A DNA stretch of 64,000 bases from JAMXLO01 sp963776505. Its GTDB lineage: Bacteria > Pseudomonadota > Alphaproteobacteria > Acetobacterales > Acetobacteraceae. Position numbers and translations under genes: made by a program. The notes under the pieces are model-generated. The model searched no databases. It worked only from the letters and a program-made list of their open reading frames with translations, and was not told where the DNA came from. This document shows positions 1-8,414 of this stretch, piece after piece; position 1 is the first letter of the stretch, and every line of letters begins with the position of its first letter. Location: positions 124,001 to 188,000 of the forward strand of contig CAVZNH010000050.1 of assembly GCA_963776505.1 (NCBI GenBank), given 5' to 3'.

Positions 1-309
1 CGTTCCGGCAACCAGCACATCGAGCTGCGCCTTGGCGGCATCGCGCCGCGCTGCGGCAAGATCGGCGGCGCTCTGGTAGGTGGCGGGGTCGACTTCGGCG
101 ATCGTCTCGCCCTGCCTCACCCGATCGCCTTCGTGCTTCGGCATGGCGAGGACGGTGCCTTCGGCATTGAACGACAGGTCGACCTGGCGGATCTCGACAT
201 TGCCATACAGCGTGCCTGGCGGCGCCGTCGCGGTCAGTCGCTGCACGGCCAGCCAGGCGATACCGGCGATGACAGCGACGGCAATGACGGCGAACGCGAC
301 ACGTCTCAT
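1..309 (-). CDS. HlyD-family efflux adaptor, N-terminal fragment
   Basis: Only the first 103 codons are present; the gene runs off the left edge. The product begins MRRVAFAVIAVAVIAGIAWL, an N-terminal membrane anchor, followed by a region with the pattern GNVEIRQVDLSF and then EGDRVRQGETIAEVD, the barrel-sandwich (biotinyl-lipoyl-like) half motif of membrane fusion proteins. Proteins of this family link an inner-membrane ABC or RND pump to the outer membrane. The transporter partner would lie outside the window, downstream on the minus strand. It is divergent from the small gene at 463. The family call is firm; substrate and pump type cannot be judged. Confidence 0.8.
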   Translation of the reverse strand, partial: MRRVAFAVIAVAVIAGIAWLAVQRLTATAPPGTLYGNVEIRQVDLSFNAEGTVLAMPKHEGDRVRQGETIAEVDPATYQSAADLAAARRDAAKAQLDVLVAGT

Positions 310-462
310 CTGGCTCGATCCTGGGCGGCAGCACCGGGCAACTTAACGCGATGGCCAGCCGGCGCCTTGATCCAGGTCAGTAAGCGGGGCGTCAGTAACG
401 GGATTGAAACCGCGCCGGTGCATACCTTCAGAGCTGTCCTGCTGCGCCTCGGATCGCCTGTG

Positions 463-813
463 ATGAGAGACATTGTGCTCAAGTATCCTGCCCGACCGCC
501 GACCCCGGTCGAGCGAGCGTTGGTGGCCGAGTGGCTTGCCGCCGCTGGCGACATTGCGCTGGCCTATGTGAGCACCCGCAATCACGATGACCCGGCGCTC
601 AAGGACCGGATCGTGGTGATCACGGATACCGCCAAGGGGCCGTCGCACCTCATCCACGCACCACTTGGCCGGGCGATCTGGATGGTCTTTACGACCGGTC
701 GCAGAACCAAGGTGCAGCGGTTCAAATCCCTGAAAGCCGCACTGAACTCGATCAGGCCGGTGCTGGGTGAAACCGAAACGACGGGCGAGACGTTCGGTAT
801 CAGCCTGCACTGA
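463..813 (+). CDS. Conserved-looking hypothetical protein, 116 aa
   Basis: I do not recognise the family. The product is a soluble, mixed alpha/beta protein with the sequence KDRIVVITDTAKG near its middle and no signal peptide or membrane segment. The ATG at 463 is preferred to upstream starts because the upstream part of the frame has a low-complexity, Arg-rich composition typical of out-of-frame translation, whereas the sequence from MRDIVLKYP onward looks like real protein. A competing minus-strand frame covers the same bases but reads as Arg/His-rich shadow. It converges with the enolase-superfamily gene ending at 826. Confidence 0.5.
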   Translation: MRDIVLKYPARPPTPVERALVAEWLAAAGDIALAYVSTRNHDDPALKDRIVVITDTAKGPSHLIHAPLGRAIWMVFTTGRRTKVQRFKSLKAALNSIRPVLGETETTGETFGISLH

Positions 814-825
814 TCTCGCGCGCCG

Positions 826-1920
826 TCATCCCACCCGATACGCCGCCACCGCCTTCTCGTCGAACTTCAGCCCCAGCCCCGGCTTGGTCGGCAGCACCAG
901 TTGGCCCTTCTCGATCGCCGGCGTCTCTTCGTAGAGCTTCAGCATCCACGGCATGTATTCCACCGTCAGCCCGTTCGGCACCGCGGCGATCAGGTGCAGG
1001 TGCATCTCCGGCACCACGTGGCTGACCACCGGCAGGTTGAACGCCTCCGCCATGCCGGCGACCTTCATCCACGGCGTGACGCCGCCGACGCGGCACAGGT
1101 CGATCATCACGTAATCCACCGAGCGCGTCTCGATCATGTTGCGGAACGGCACGATGCCCCACACGTACTCGCCGCCGGCGATCGGCGTGGACAGCGCCGC
1201 GTTGACGCGCGCCAGGCCCTGGTAGTCGTCGCAGGTGGTGACGTCCTCCAGCCAGAACAGCCCGACATCGGCCACGCGGTGACCGATGTCGATCGCCTGC
1301 TCGACGCGCCAGCGCTGGTTGATGTCGCACATCAGCTTGATGTCCGGCCCGATCGCGTCGCGCACCACGCGCACGCGCCGCACCTCCTCGGCCGGCGACG
1401 GATTGCCGGGCAGCGCCATCTGCGTCTTCATCTCGATGAAGCCCTTGTCCACCAGCCGGCGCGCGGCGGTGGCGGCCTGCGCATCGGTCAGCCCGCGGCG
1501 CAGCGAACCGGACGCATAGGTGTTGACGCGATCGCGCGCGCCGCCGAGCAGCTTCCACAGCGGCTGCTCCAGCGCCTTGCCCTTGATGTCCCACAGCGCG
1601 ACGTCGATCGCCGAGACCGCCAGCGTGTAGATGCCCGAGCCGCAGGAATCGCCGGCCGCCGCGCGAAGCTTGCGCAGGATGGCCTCGATGCGCATCGGGT
1701 CCTCGCCGATCAGCAGCGCGCACAGTTCATCGACCGCGGTGCGCAGCGTGCCGGTGAGCGCGCCGCCGTAGAAGGTGAGGCCGATGCCCTCGATGCCGGC
1801 ATCGGTCTGGATGCGGAGAATGACGATGGGACGCAGGCGCCCGGCCTCTTCCGGCATGTCGGCCAGCGGGTCGTCTTCCGGAATGCGCAGAATGGTGGTC
1901 TCGGTCCGGGTGATCTTCAT
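826..1920 (-). CDS. Mandelate racemase/muconate lactonizing enzyme family protein
   Basis: 364 aa, the usual length of an enolase-superfamily acid-sugar dehydratase or cycloisomerase. The N-terminal capping domain covers about residues 1-125 and the barrel the rest. Family catalytic positions are visible: Lys165 in FIEMKTQM, metal ligands Asp199 (MCDINQRW), Glu225 (FWLEDV) and Glu251 (IAGGEYVWG), and His301 (VVSHVV). These proteins abstract an alpha proton from a carboxylate using Mg2+. The substrate cannot be deduced; the KxQ rather than KxK pair hints at stereospecific use. The gene stands alone, followed on the same strand by no obvious pathway partner. Confidence 0.85.
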   Translation of the reverse strand: MKITRTETTILRIPEDDPLADMPEEAGRLRPIVILRIQTDAGIEGIGLTFYGGALTGTLRTAVDELCALLIGEDPMRIEAILRKLRAAAGDSCGSGIYTLAVSAIDVALWDIKGKALEQPLWKLLGGARDRVNTYASGSLRRGLTDAQAATAARRLVDKGFIEMKTQMALPGNPSPAEEVRRVRVVRDAIGPDIKLMCDINQRWRVEQAIDIGHRVADVGLFWLEDVTTCDDYQGLARVNAALSTPIAGGEYVWGIVPFRNMIETRSVDYVMIDLCRVGGVTPWMKVAGMAEAFNLPVVSHVVPEMHLHLIAAVPNGLTVEYMPWMLKLYEETPAIEKGQLVLPTKPGLGLKFDEKAVAAYRVG

Positions 1921-1994
1921 CGTCGTCTCCTCCGCGTGTTGCGCTGGAGCATAGCGGACGGCCCATAGGCTGATAAGCCACGGCCGATTATCAC

Positions 1995-2384
1995 TCAGGC
2001 GACAAGCAGGCCCAGGTGCTCGCGCATCGGATCGAAGTCCCGATCGTCGTGCAGCAGGACGTGGCCGTGCTCGATGCAGTAAGTGCCGATGATCAGGTCG
2101 GGAGACTTGCGCGTCGTGACCCCAACGCTGCGAAGGGCACGGTAGTTTGCCGCTGCCTTGATCGCGAGATTCACTCCCAGCATCTCGACCAGCTCAAATC
2201 GGCGCAGATTGTCCTCTATCAAGCGCGCGTTGACGGCGTCCCTCGCACCCTGCAGCACTTCCAGCAAGATGATGTCACCGACCAGCGGCCCGCGATCGAA
2301 GTCAAGAGATTCCAGCTTTCGCGTCTGCGGGGTATCCATCGCGCGGAAATATGCGATCCAAACGGAGCTATCGACGACGACCAC
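1995..2384 (-). CDS. PIN-domain ribonuclease toxin (VapC-like)
   Basis: 129 aa, a complete PIN domain. The acidic residues that hold Mg2+ in this nuclease family are present: Asp5 in VVVDSSVWI, Glu42 in ILLEVLQG, Asp96 in KSPDLIIG and the Asp cluster at 113-116. VapC toxins cleave tRNA or rRNA when freed from their antitoxin. The gene starts with GTG 23 bases downstream of the antitoxin gene on the same strand, giving the normal antitoxin-first order. Autoregulation by the VapBC complex is likely, acting on the inverted repeat in front of the antitoxin. Confidence 0.88.
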   Translation of the reverse strand: MVVVDSSVWIAYFRAMDTPQTRKLESLDFDRGPLVGDIILLEVLQGARDAVNARLIEDNLRRFELVEMLGVNLAIKAAANYRALRSVGVTTRKSPDLIIGTYCIEHGHVLLHDDRDFDPMREHLGLLVA

Positions 2385-2407
2385 TCTGCGATGTCTCTCT
2401 CGGCCGA

Positions 2408-2608
2408 TCAGCGCGACCAGTCGCGACGCATAGCGTCGAGATCACCTTCCCATCCAATGCCCTTCAGGCTCTCCAAAGCCCGCTTCTGCTGATGTAGCCT
2501 GACCACTCGGCGTAACGCCTCCTCGATTGTGGCGCGCTTGGTCCGCTGGCCGGTTGCCGCCATCGCTTCGGCCAACAGCTCATCGTCGATTTCGACATTC
2601 GTCCGCAC
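2408..2608 (-). CDS. VapB-family antitoxin
   Basis: 66 aa with a GTG start. The N-terminus NVEIDDELLAEAM followed by ATIEEALRRVVRL is the ribbon-helix-helix signature of the VapB/DUF2191 antitoxins. The C-terminal part (GIGWEGDLDAMRRDWSR) is the usual Trp-rich tail that wraps round the PIN toxin. It is the first gene of the pair with the toxin at 1995-2384. A perfect -10 hexamer and an 8-bp inverted repeat lie just upstream. Confidence 0.85.
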   Translation of the reverse strand: MRTNVEIDDELLAEAMAATGQRTKRATIEEALRRVVRLHQQKRALESLKGIGWEGDLDAMRRDWSR

Positions 2609-2618
2609 TTCAACCTCG

Positions 2619-2648
2619 ATGTGTATGTTCGTGGCACATTATACACAT
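2619..2648 (-). promoter_or_regulatory. Putative operator and -10 box of the vapBC pair
   Basis: On the minus strand ATGTGTAT (2648-2641) and ATACACAT (2626-2619) form a perfect 8-bp inverted repeat with a 14-bp spacer. TATAAT at 2643-2638 overlaps the distal half-site and lies about 30 bases upstream of the GTG start at 2608. No good -35 hexamer is seen. A palindrome overlapping the -10 is the arrangement expected for autorepression by a ribbon-helix-helix antitoxin; that role is inferred. Confidence 0.55.
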
Positions 2649-2661
2649 TTGGTTGCTCACG

Positions 2662-3189
2662 TCACTCCCGCCGCCGCGTGATGGTCCACACCGTGATGTC
2701 CCACGCGTTGTGGATGCCAGCCAACAGCAGCAATGTCAGAGATACCGCAAGCACCGCCCAGCCCTCGGCCTGTTCCATCCCCAGCAGGACGCCCGCGGCG
2801 GCCTCGCCCAGATAGGCGACCACTGGGAGCACCGCGTACCAGGTGCGATCCTCCAGATCGATCTTGGCCGCCAGTCCGTCGCGCGCCGCATCGCGCCAGA
2901 CGAGGCCGCAATACCCGATGCCGACCAGCGCGCAGACCAAGACCAATGCGCCGAGTACCATCCAGCTGTTGATCGGCGCCAGCAGGATCAGCGACACCAC
3001 CAGCACGCTGCTGAAATGCACCACGGTGGCCGACAGGAATACGCGCATCGGCGCGCGCCGGTCGGTGGAGAACACGCCGGACGCAACTGATGCGGCGACG
3101 AACAGCAGGGCGACCAGCGTGCCTGCCGCTGTGCCGAGCAAGGTGTAGAATTCGTGCCAGCTCGTCAGCTCGTTGCCCAGCGCCTGCAT
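2662..3189 (-). CDS. Small integral membrane protein, 175 aa
   Basis: The product has at least four hydrophobic segments: about residues 18-38 (LLGTAAGTLVALLFVAASVA), 52-72, 78-98, 126-142 and 148-162. No enzymatic motif is recognised. The ATG at 3189 is chosen because the upstream part of the frame is Arg/Trp-rich shadow of the neighbouring regulator gene. It begins one base after the stop of the upstream ScfR-like gene, so the two may be co-transcribed. Function unknown. Confidence 0.65.
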   Translation of the reverse strand: MQALGNELTSWHEFYTLLGTAAGTLVALLFVAASVASGVFSTDRRAPMRVFLSATVVHFSSVLVVSLILLAPINSWMVLGALVLVCALVGIGYCGLVWRDAARDGLAAKIDLEDRTWYAVLPVVAYLGEAAAGVLLGMEQAEGWAVLAVSLTLLLLAGIHNAWDITVWTITRRRE

Positions 3190-3190
3190 C

Positions 3191-4589
3191 TCAGCGTTTC
3201 CGCGTCTCGAACCGATACGGCGCCACGCCGGCCAATTGCGGATCCAGCGCCAGCCGATGCTCCAGCGGCGGAAATGCGCGGCTGCGGCAGTCCGGACGGT
3301 CGCACAGCCGGCACGACAGGCCGATGCCCACTTTCGCACGCTCCAGATCCAGCCCGTCCGCATACGCCACCGCGTCGGCGTGCGCGATGCCGCAGCCCAT
3401 CGCCACCACGTGCGTCGGCCGCGGCTCGCCCCACGTCCGCGCCGGCCGCGTCACCGTGCGCGCGAAGCAGAGATAGGCCGTGCCGTCCGGCAATTCCGCT
3501 ACCTGCACCTGCAACACGCCAGGCTGCGCGAATGCAGTGTGCACGACCCACCTTGGACACGATCCGCCATAGCGCGCGAACGGAAACCCCGCGGCGGAAA
3601 AGCGCTTCGATACATTGCCCGCGGGATCGACGCGCACGAAGAAGAACGGCACGCCGCGCGCGCCCTGCCGCTGCAAAGTGGAGAGGCGATGGCACGCCTG
3701 CTCGAACGACACGCCAAAGCGCGACGCCAGCGCCTCGACGTCGTGGCGCAAGGCGGCCGCCGCGCTCAGGAACGCCGCATAGGGCATCAGCAGCGCGCCC
3801 GCGACATAGTTGAGCAGGCCGACCCGGATCAGCATGCCGGCTTCCGCGCGACGAGGGTGCGGCCTCGGCGAGCACGGCTTCCACCGCCTCGCGCGCCTCC
3901 ATCAGCGCAAGCTGGAACGCCATGTGGAAGCCGCGGCTTTCGCGCGGCAGCGTCTCCGACAGCACCAGCATGCGGGCGCCCGGGTCGTAGCGGCGCAGCG
4001 CGCCGTCCAGGGGCTGCACGGTAACGGTCAGTCCATGCGTCCGCCGCAGGCGTTCGGCGATGGCGTGGTTCATCTCCGCCGGCGTGGCGCCCATCTCGGC
4101 GGCGATCGCCTCGGCCGCCGTTTCGAGAGGTGGGAAGTGGTTGCCGCGATCGTCGAACAGGTCGCGTGCCTCCTCGTTGGGCAGCAGCACGCGGCGCCCG
4201 GAGGGCAGGGCGATGCCGCCGGCATCCTCGCGCGCCACGCGCCAGGCGCGATACAGCGCCAGCACCGCGTGCGCGGCATTCGGTGCAACGACGGCAAGCT
4301 CGGCCACTTCCGCCTCCGGCACCGCATCGGCCGAGAGCAGCGGATCGGCGAATGCCTCGCGCAGCGCGACCTCAAGCTGGCGCTCCGAACGGCCGGACAG
4401 GGTGGCAAGGTCCACGCCCAGCGTCTCGCCAAGCTTGATCAGCAGCGATGCAGTCACCGTGCGCTGATCGTGCTCGATCAGGTTCAGATAGCTGGCCGAG
4501 ATGCCCAGGCGTACCGCCAGCGCCTGTTGGGTCAGGCGACTTTCGGAGCGTAGGCGGCGGATCGTTCGCCCGATCAGCGCGCGGGCCAT
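3191..4589 (-). pseudogene. ScfR/PrpR-like XRE regulator (DUF2083), frame-disrupted
   Basis: Two frames join to give about 464 aa, the normal length of the short-chain fatty acyl-CoA-sensing regulators. The first frame (4589 to about 3850) has an XRE helix-turn-helix at residues 7-62 (LTQQALAVRLGISASYLN is the recognition region) and an ImmA/IrrE-like middle. The second frame (about 3840 to 3191) holds the DUF2083 region with clustered cysteines (GLSCRLCDRPDC). The shift is near 3840-3852; one base added would restore the frame. The gene is divergent from aceA, which these regulators (RamB, PrpR, ScfR) control in other bacteria. Either a sequencing indel or a recent inactivation; I favour the indel. 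Confidence 0.75.
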
Positions 4590-4725
4590 GATTTACATCC
4601 TTTACAGATTGCCAGCCCTCTCAGTGAAGGCGACGACAGGATTGCGAGGCATCTTGGCAGATTTGCCGTGCACTTCGCACCTGCAATGTCAATTCTTCAC
4701 TCACTCGAAATTCCAGGAGACACCG
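4590..4725. promoter_or_regulatory. Divergent control region between ScfR-like regulator and aceA
   Basis: 136 bp separating two divergent starts. ATTTGC at 4661-4666 and GCAAT at 4683-4687 form loosely matching outward half-sites that resemble the TTTGC/GCAAA elements recognised by RamB/PrpR-type regulators; this match is short and could be chance. CCAGGAGA at 4713-4720 is the ribosome binding site of aceA. No convincing sigma-70 pair was identified. Confidence 0.35.
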
Positions 4726-6060
4726 ATGCATCTCATCCCCGACCCCGAACGCTTCGACGGCATCCGACGCGATTACACGCATCAGGATGTGCTTCGCCTG
4801 TCCGGCCGTTTCCGCATCCGCCACACGCTGGCGGAGATGGGTGCGACACGGCTCTGGCAGCTGCTGAAGACCGAGCCGTTCGTGCCGACGCTCGGCGCGC
4901 TCACCGGCAACCAGGCGGTGCAGCAGGTCAAGGCGGGGCTGCAGGCGATCTACCTGTCCGGCTGGCAGGTCGCGGCCGACGCCAACACGGCGGGCCAGAT
5001 GTATCCGGACCAGTCGCTGTATCCGGTCGATTCCGTGCCGAACGTGGTGCGGCGGATCAACAACGCGCTGCGCCGCACCGACCAGATCGCGCATTCTGAG
5101 GGCGACGACAGCACCTATTGGATGGCGCCGATCGTGGCCGACGCGGAGGCCGGGTTCGGTGGCGCGCTGAACGCGTTCGAGCTGATGAAGGCGATGATCG
5201 AGGCCGGCGCGGCCGGCGTGCACTTCGAGGACCAGCTCGCCTCGGAAAAGAAGTGCGGCCATCTCGGCGGCAAGGTGCTGGTGCCGATCGCGCAGCACAT
5301 CCGCACGCTGAACGCGGCACGGCTGGCCGCCGATGTCGAGGGCGTGCCCACCGTGCTGCTGTGCCGCACCGATGCACACTCGGCGCAGTTGCTCACCACG
5401 GATGTCGATGAGCGCGACCATCCGTTCATCTCCGGCGAGCGCACCGCCGAGGGCTTCCATCGCATCAGGCCTGGCCTGGGCGTGGAGTACGCGATCGCCC
5501 GCAGCCTGGCGTTCGCGCCGTATGCCGATCTGCTGTGGTGGGAGACCAGCGAACCTGACCTGGAGGAGGCGGAGCAGTTCGCCGAGGCGATCCACCGGCA
5601 ATTTCCTGGCAAGATGCTGGCCTACAACTGCTCGCCCAGCTTCAACTGGCGCAAGAAGCTGTCGCCGGAGCGCATCGCCGGTTTCCAGCGCGACATCGGG
5701 GCGATGGGCTACAAGTTCCAGTTCGTGACGCTGGCCGGCTTCCACAGCCTGAACCTGGCGATGTTCGACCTCGCGCGCGGCTACCGCGAGCGCGGCATGG
5801 CGGCTTATTCGGAGCTGCAGCAGGCCGAATTCGCCGCGGAGGCGGCTGGCTACACCGCCACGCGGCATCAGCGGGAGGTCGGCGTGGGCTACTTCGATGC
5901 GGTAGCGACAGCGGCCTCGGGTGGCCACTCGTCTACGACGGCATTCTCTGGCAGCACCGAGGCGGCGCAGTTCCACGACGCACCAGCGGCGCCGGATGTG
6001 CATCAGGGTGATGATGAAGGGCTGGTGCACAACCACGAGTGGGCGGTCGCGGCGAAATAG
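4726..6060 (+). CDS. aceA: Isocitrate lyase
   Basis: 444 aa. Splits isocitrate into glyoxylate and succinate, the first step of the glyoxylate bypass used on acetate and fatty acids. The catalytic KKCGH signature is at residues 175-179 with Cys177 as the catalytic base; the metal-binding region is around Asp139 and Glu168 (VHFEDQ). The ATG at 4726 is preceded by a strong AGGAGA and is preferred to the in-frame upstream starts, which would cross the regulator promoter. The C-terminal 45 residues are low-complexity and Ser/Ala/His-rich. Malate synthase is not in the window. Divergent from a fatty-acyl-sensing regulator, which fits induction on C2 substrates. Confidence 0.95.
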   Translation: MHLIPDPERFDGIRRDYTHQDVLRLSGRFRIRHTLAEMGATRLWQLLKTEPFVPTLGALTGNQAVQQVKAGLQAIYLSGWQVAADANTAGQMYPDQSLYPVDSVPNVVRRINNALRRTDQIAHSEGDDSTYWMAPIVADAEAGFGGALNAFELMKAMIEAGAAGVHFEDQLASEKKCGHLGGKVLVPIAQHIRTLNAARLAADVEGVPTVLLCRTDAHSAQLLTTDVDERDHPFISGERTAEGFHRIRPGLGVEYAIARSLAFAPYADLLWWETSEPDLEEAEQFAEAIHRQFPGKMLAYNCSPSFNWRKKLSPERIAGFQRDIGAMGYKFQFVTLAGFHSLNLAMFDLARGYRERGMAAYSELQQAEFAAEAAGYTATRHQREVGVGYFDAVATAASGGHSSTTAFSGSTEAAQFHDAPAAPDVHQGDDEGLVHNHEWAVAAK

Positions 6061-6155
6061 AGCCGCCCCGCAGCGCGAGCACGTGATCGTGCCGCGGTAT
6101 CCCGGCTATAGAGGGGGCACCACGCCCCCTCCATGGCTGAGGAGCCCCCAGCACG

Positions 6156-8309
6156 ATGCCGTTCAAGGTCGAAGTCGGTCCCCCGCAGATCGCAATCCAT
6201 CACGCGCAGACCGTTTTGATCACCGACCCTGACGGTCAGGTGCGGTCCTCCGAGAAGGGCCTGTATTTCCTCGACACCCGTCTGATCTCCAGCTGGATGA
6301 TTTATATCAACGGCGAGCCATGGGACCTGCTGAACGGCGGGGCCATCATCTCGGACACCGCGAGCATCCACCTCACCAATCGTGGATTCCTCAGCGAGGA
6401 TGGCGCTGTGCCGGCGCGCAGCCTGGGCTTCGTCATCGGCCGCAGGCTCGGCGGCGGTATGCACGAGGACCTCGACATCACCAATCACGGCCGCCGGCCG
6501 GTCAGCTTCAATCTCGAAATCGACATCCTCTCCGACTTTGCTGACGTGTTCGAAGTGAAGCAGAACCGCATCGTGCGTCGCGGTCGCATCACCACCGAGT
6601 GGTCGGACGCCAACCAGCGGCTGCGTACCACCTATCGCAACCAGGATTTCATCCGTGCGATTCAGATCGGCGCCCGACAGGGGAACCAGCCGGTCGCATA
6701 CGCCAATGGCCGGCTCAGCTTCGAGGTGCGGATCGCCCCAACGGAGACCTGGCATTGCTGCCTGCTCTACGACCTGATCGACGGCAACCGGCATTTCCAC
6801 GCGCCGCACGACTGCGCGCATGAAGGCAAGGGCCATAACGACTGGCAAGAAACGGTGCTGAAGATCCGCACCAGCAACGAGGAGTTCTACCGCAACTATC
6901 GCCAGGCAATCGAGGACATGGCGGCGTTGCGTCTGCCGATCGCTGGCACCGACCAGATGGTGTTCGTGCCGGCCGCGGGCCTGCCGTGGTTCATGGCGCC
7001 GTTCGGGCGCGACAGCCTCATCGTCTCGTTGCAGAACATCATGATCTATCCCGAGTTCGCCCGAGGTGCGCTCGACGTGTTGGGCCGCTGGCAGGCGAAG
7101 GAGCGCGACGACTACCGCGACGCCGAGCCGGGCAAGATCATGCATGAGTTGCGGTACGGCGAACTGGCGCATTTCAAATTGATCCCGCACACGCCGTACT
7201 ACGGCACGGCGGATGCGACACCGCTCTACCTGATCACCCTGCACGCCGCCTGGCGGGCCACCGGCGATCGTGCGTTGCTGGAGGAGCACCTTGCGACAGC
7301 GGAAGGCTGTCTCGACTGGATCGACAACTGGGGCGATCGCGACGGCGACGGGTTCCAGGAGTACCAGACGCGCTCACCGGTCGGCTACGAGAACATGGCG
7401 TGGAAGGATGCCGGCGATTCCATGGTCTATCCCGACGGCACGCCGGTGAAGGGCCCCAAGGCGGTGTGCGAGTTGCAAGGCTATGTTTATGACGCATGGC
7501 TGCGCATGGCCGAGGTCTACGATGAACTCGGCCGCACCGAGCGCGCCACGGCACTGCGCGACAAGGCGGCCACGTTGCTCAAGCGCTTCAATGACGCGTT
7601 CTGGGACGAGGACGCTGGCTTCTACGCCTTCATGCTGGATGGCGAAAAGCGCAAGGTCCTGAGTATCGCTTCGAACCCTGGCCATTTGCTGTGGTCAGGC
7701 ATCGTGCCGGCTGACCGCGCCGCGCGTGTGGTCGCTCGGCTGATGCGGCCCGACATGAGTTCAGGCTGGGGCATCCGAACGCTCTCAGCGGACCACCCCG
7801 CGTTCAATCCCTACTCCTATCAGAACGGCTCGGTCTGGCCGCACGACAACAGCATGATCGCACTCGGCTTGAAGCGCTATGGCTTCACGCGCGAGGTCGG
7901 CCAGGTCGCCCGCGACATTTCTCGTGCCGCCGGTCACTTCCTGCTCAATCAATTGCCGGAACTCTATTCAGGGGTGCAGCGCGGCGATACCGATTTTCCG
8001 GTGCAATACCTCGGTGCCAACGTCCCACAGGCCTGGGCCGCGGGGTCTGTGTTCGCGCTATTGCAGGCGATTCTCGGCATTGCGCTCGACGCACCGCGTG
8101 GCCGCATCTTCGTCGATCCCGAGCTGCCGGCCTGGTTGCCCGACATCACCTTGTTCGACCTCAGGCTCGGCCGGCGCAGCATCGACATCCGCTTCTGGCG
8201 CGATGGTGACGCGACCCGTTTCGAAGTCTTGCGGGGACCCGCGCATATCGTGGAGCGGCAGTGCTTTCATCCGATTTCTGAGCTGGCCTCAGCGAACCCG
8301 ATATCATAG
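6156..8309 (+). CDS. Amylo-alpha-1,6-glucosidase / glycogen debranching-type protein
   Basis: 717 aa. The N-terminal beta-rich domain (residues about 15-210; GLYFLDTRLISSW is typical) matches the glycogen debranching enzyme N-terminal family, and the C-terminal (alpha/alpha)6 barrel (about 270-690) is of the GH63/GH15-like amylo-glucosidase type, with GLPWFMAPFGRDS and PYSYQNGSVWPHDNS as conserved barrel motifs. The exact substrate is uncertain; relatives act on alpha-glucans or sucrose-like sugars, and cytoplasmic location is likely as no signal peptide is seen. It has no glycogen genes beside it. ATG at 6156 follows GAGGAG at about 6140. Confidence 0.85.
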   Translation: MPFKVEVGPPQIAIHHAQTVLITDPDGQVRSSEKGLYFLDTRLISSWMIYINGEPWDLLNGGAIISDTASIHLTNRGFLSEDGAVPARSLGFVIGRRLGGGMHEDLDITNHGRRPVSFNLEIDILSDFADVFEVKQNRIVRRGRITTEWSDANQRLRTTYRNQDFIRAIQIGARQGNQPVAYANGRLSFEVRIAPTETWHCCLLYDLIDGNRHFHAPHDCAHEGKGHNDWQETVLKIRTSNEEFYRNYRQAIEDMAALRLPIAGTDQMVFVPAAGLPWFMAPFGRDSLIVSLQNIMIYPEFARGALDVLGRWQAKERDDYRDAEPGKIMHELRYGELAHFKLIPHTPYYGTADATPLYLITLHAAWRATGDRALLEEHLATAEGCLDWIDNWGDRDGDGFQEYQTRSPVGYENMAWKDAGDSMVYPDGTPVKGPKAVCELQGYVYDAWLRMAEVYDELGRTERATALRDKAATLLKRFNDAFWDEDAGFYAFMLDGEKRKVLSIASNPGHLLWSGIVPADRAARVVARLMRPDMSSGWGIRTLSADHPAFNPYSYQNGSVWPHDNSMIALGLKRYGFTREVGQVARDISRAAGHFLLNQLPELYSGVQRGDTDFPVQYLGANVPQAWAAGSVFALLQAILGIALDAPRGRIFVDPELPAWLPDITLFDLRLGRRSIDIRFWRDGDATRFEVLRGPAHIVERQCFHPISELASANPIS

Positions 8310-8338
8310 GAAATCCATGTCAAAACGATATCAATACG

Positions 8339-8364
8339 AAACAGTGATGTAGTTCACTGTTTTT
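8339..8364 (+). terminator. 9-bp perfect inverted repeat with T-run
   Basis: AAACAGTGA (8339-8347) and TCACTGTTT (8354-8362) are perfectly complementary around a 6-base loop, and the right arm runs into TTTT. It lies 30 bases after the debranching-enzyme stop in an unusually AT-rich 105-bp gap. An intrinsic terminator is the simplest reading. Because it also sits 50 bases before the protease gene, an operator role cannot be excluded. Confidence 0.55.
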
Positions 8365-8414
8365 GGCCCGGCGTCCATCTACTTTGTATCTAGATCGATA
8401 GGACAAGGAACACG

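Noticed and set aside
901..1968. A 355-codon plus-strand frame opposite the enolase-superfamily gene
   Set aside because: His/Arg/Asp-rich shadow; the minus strand has all catalytic residues.
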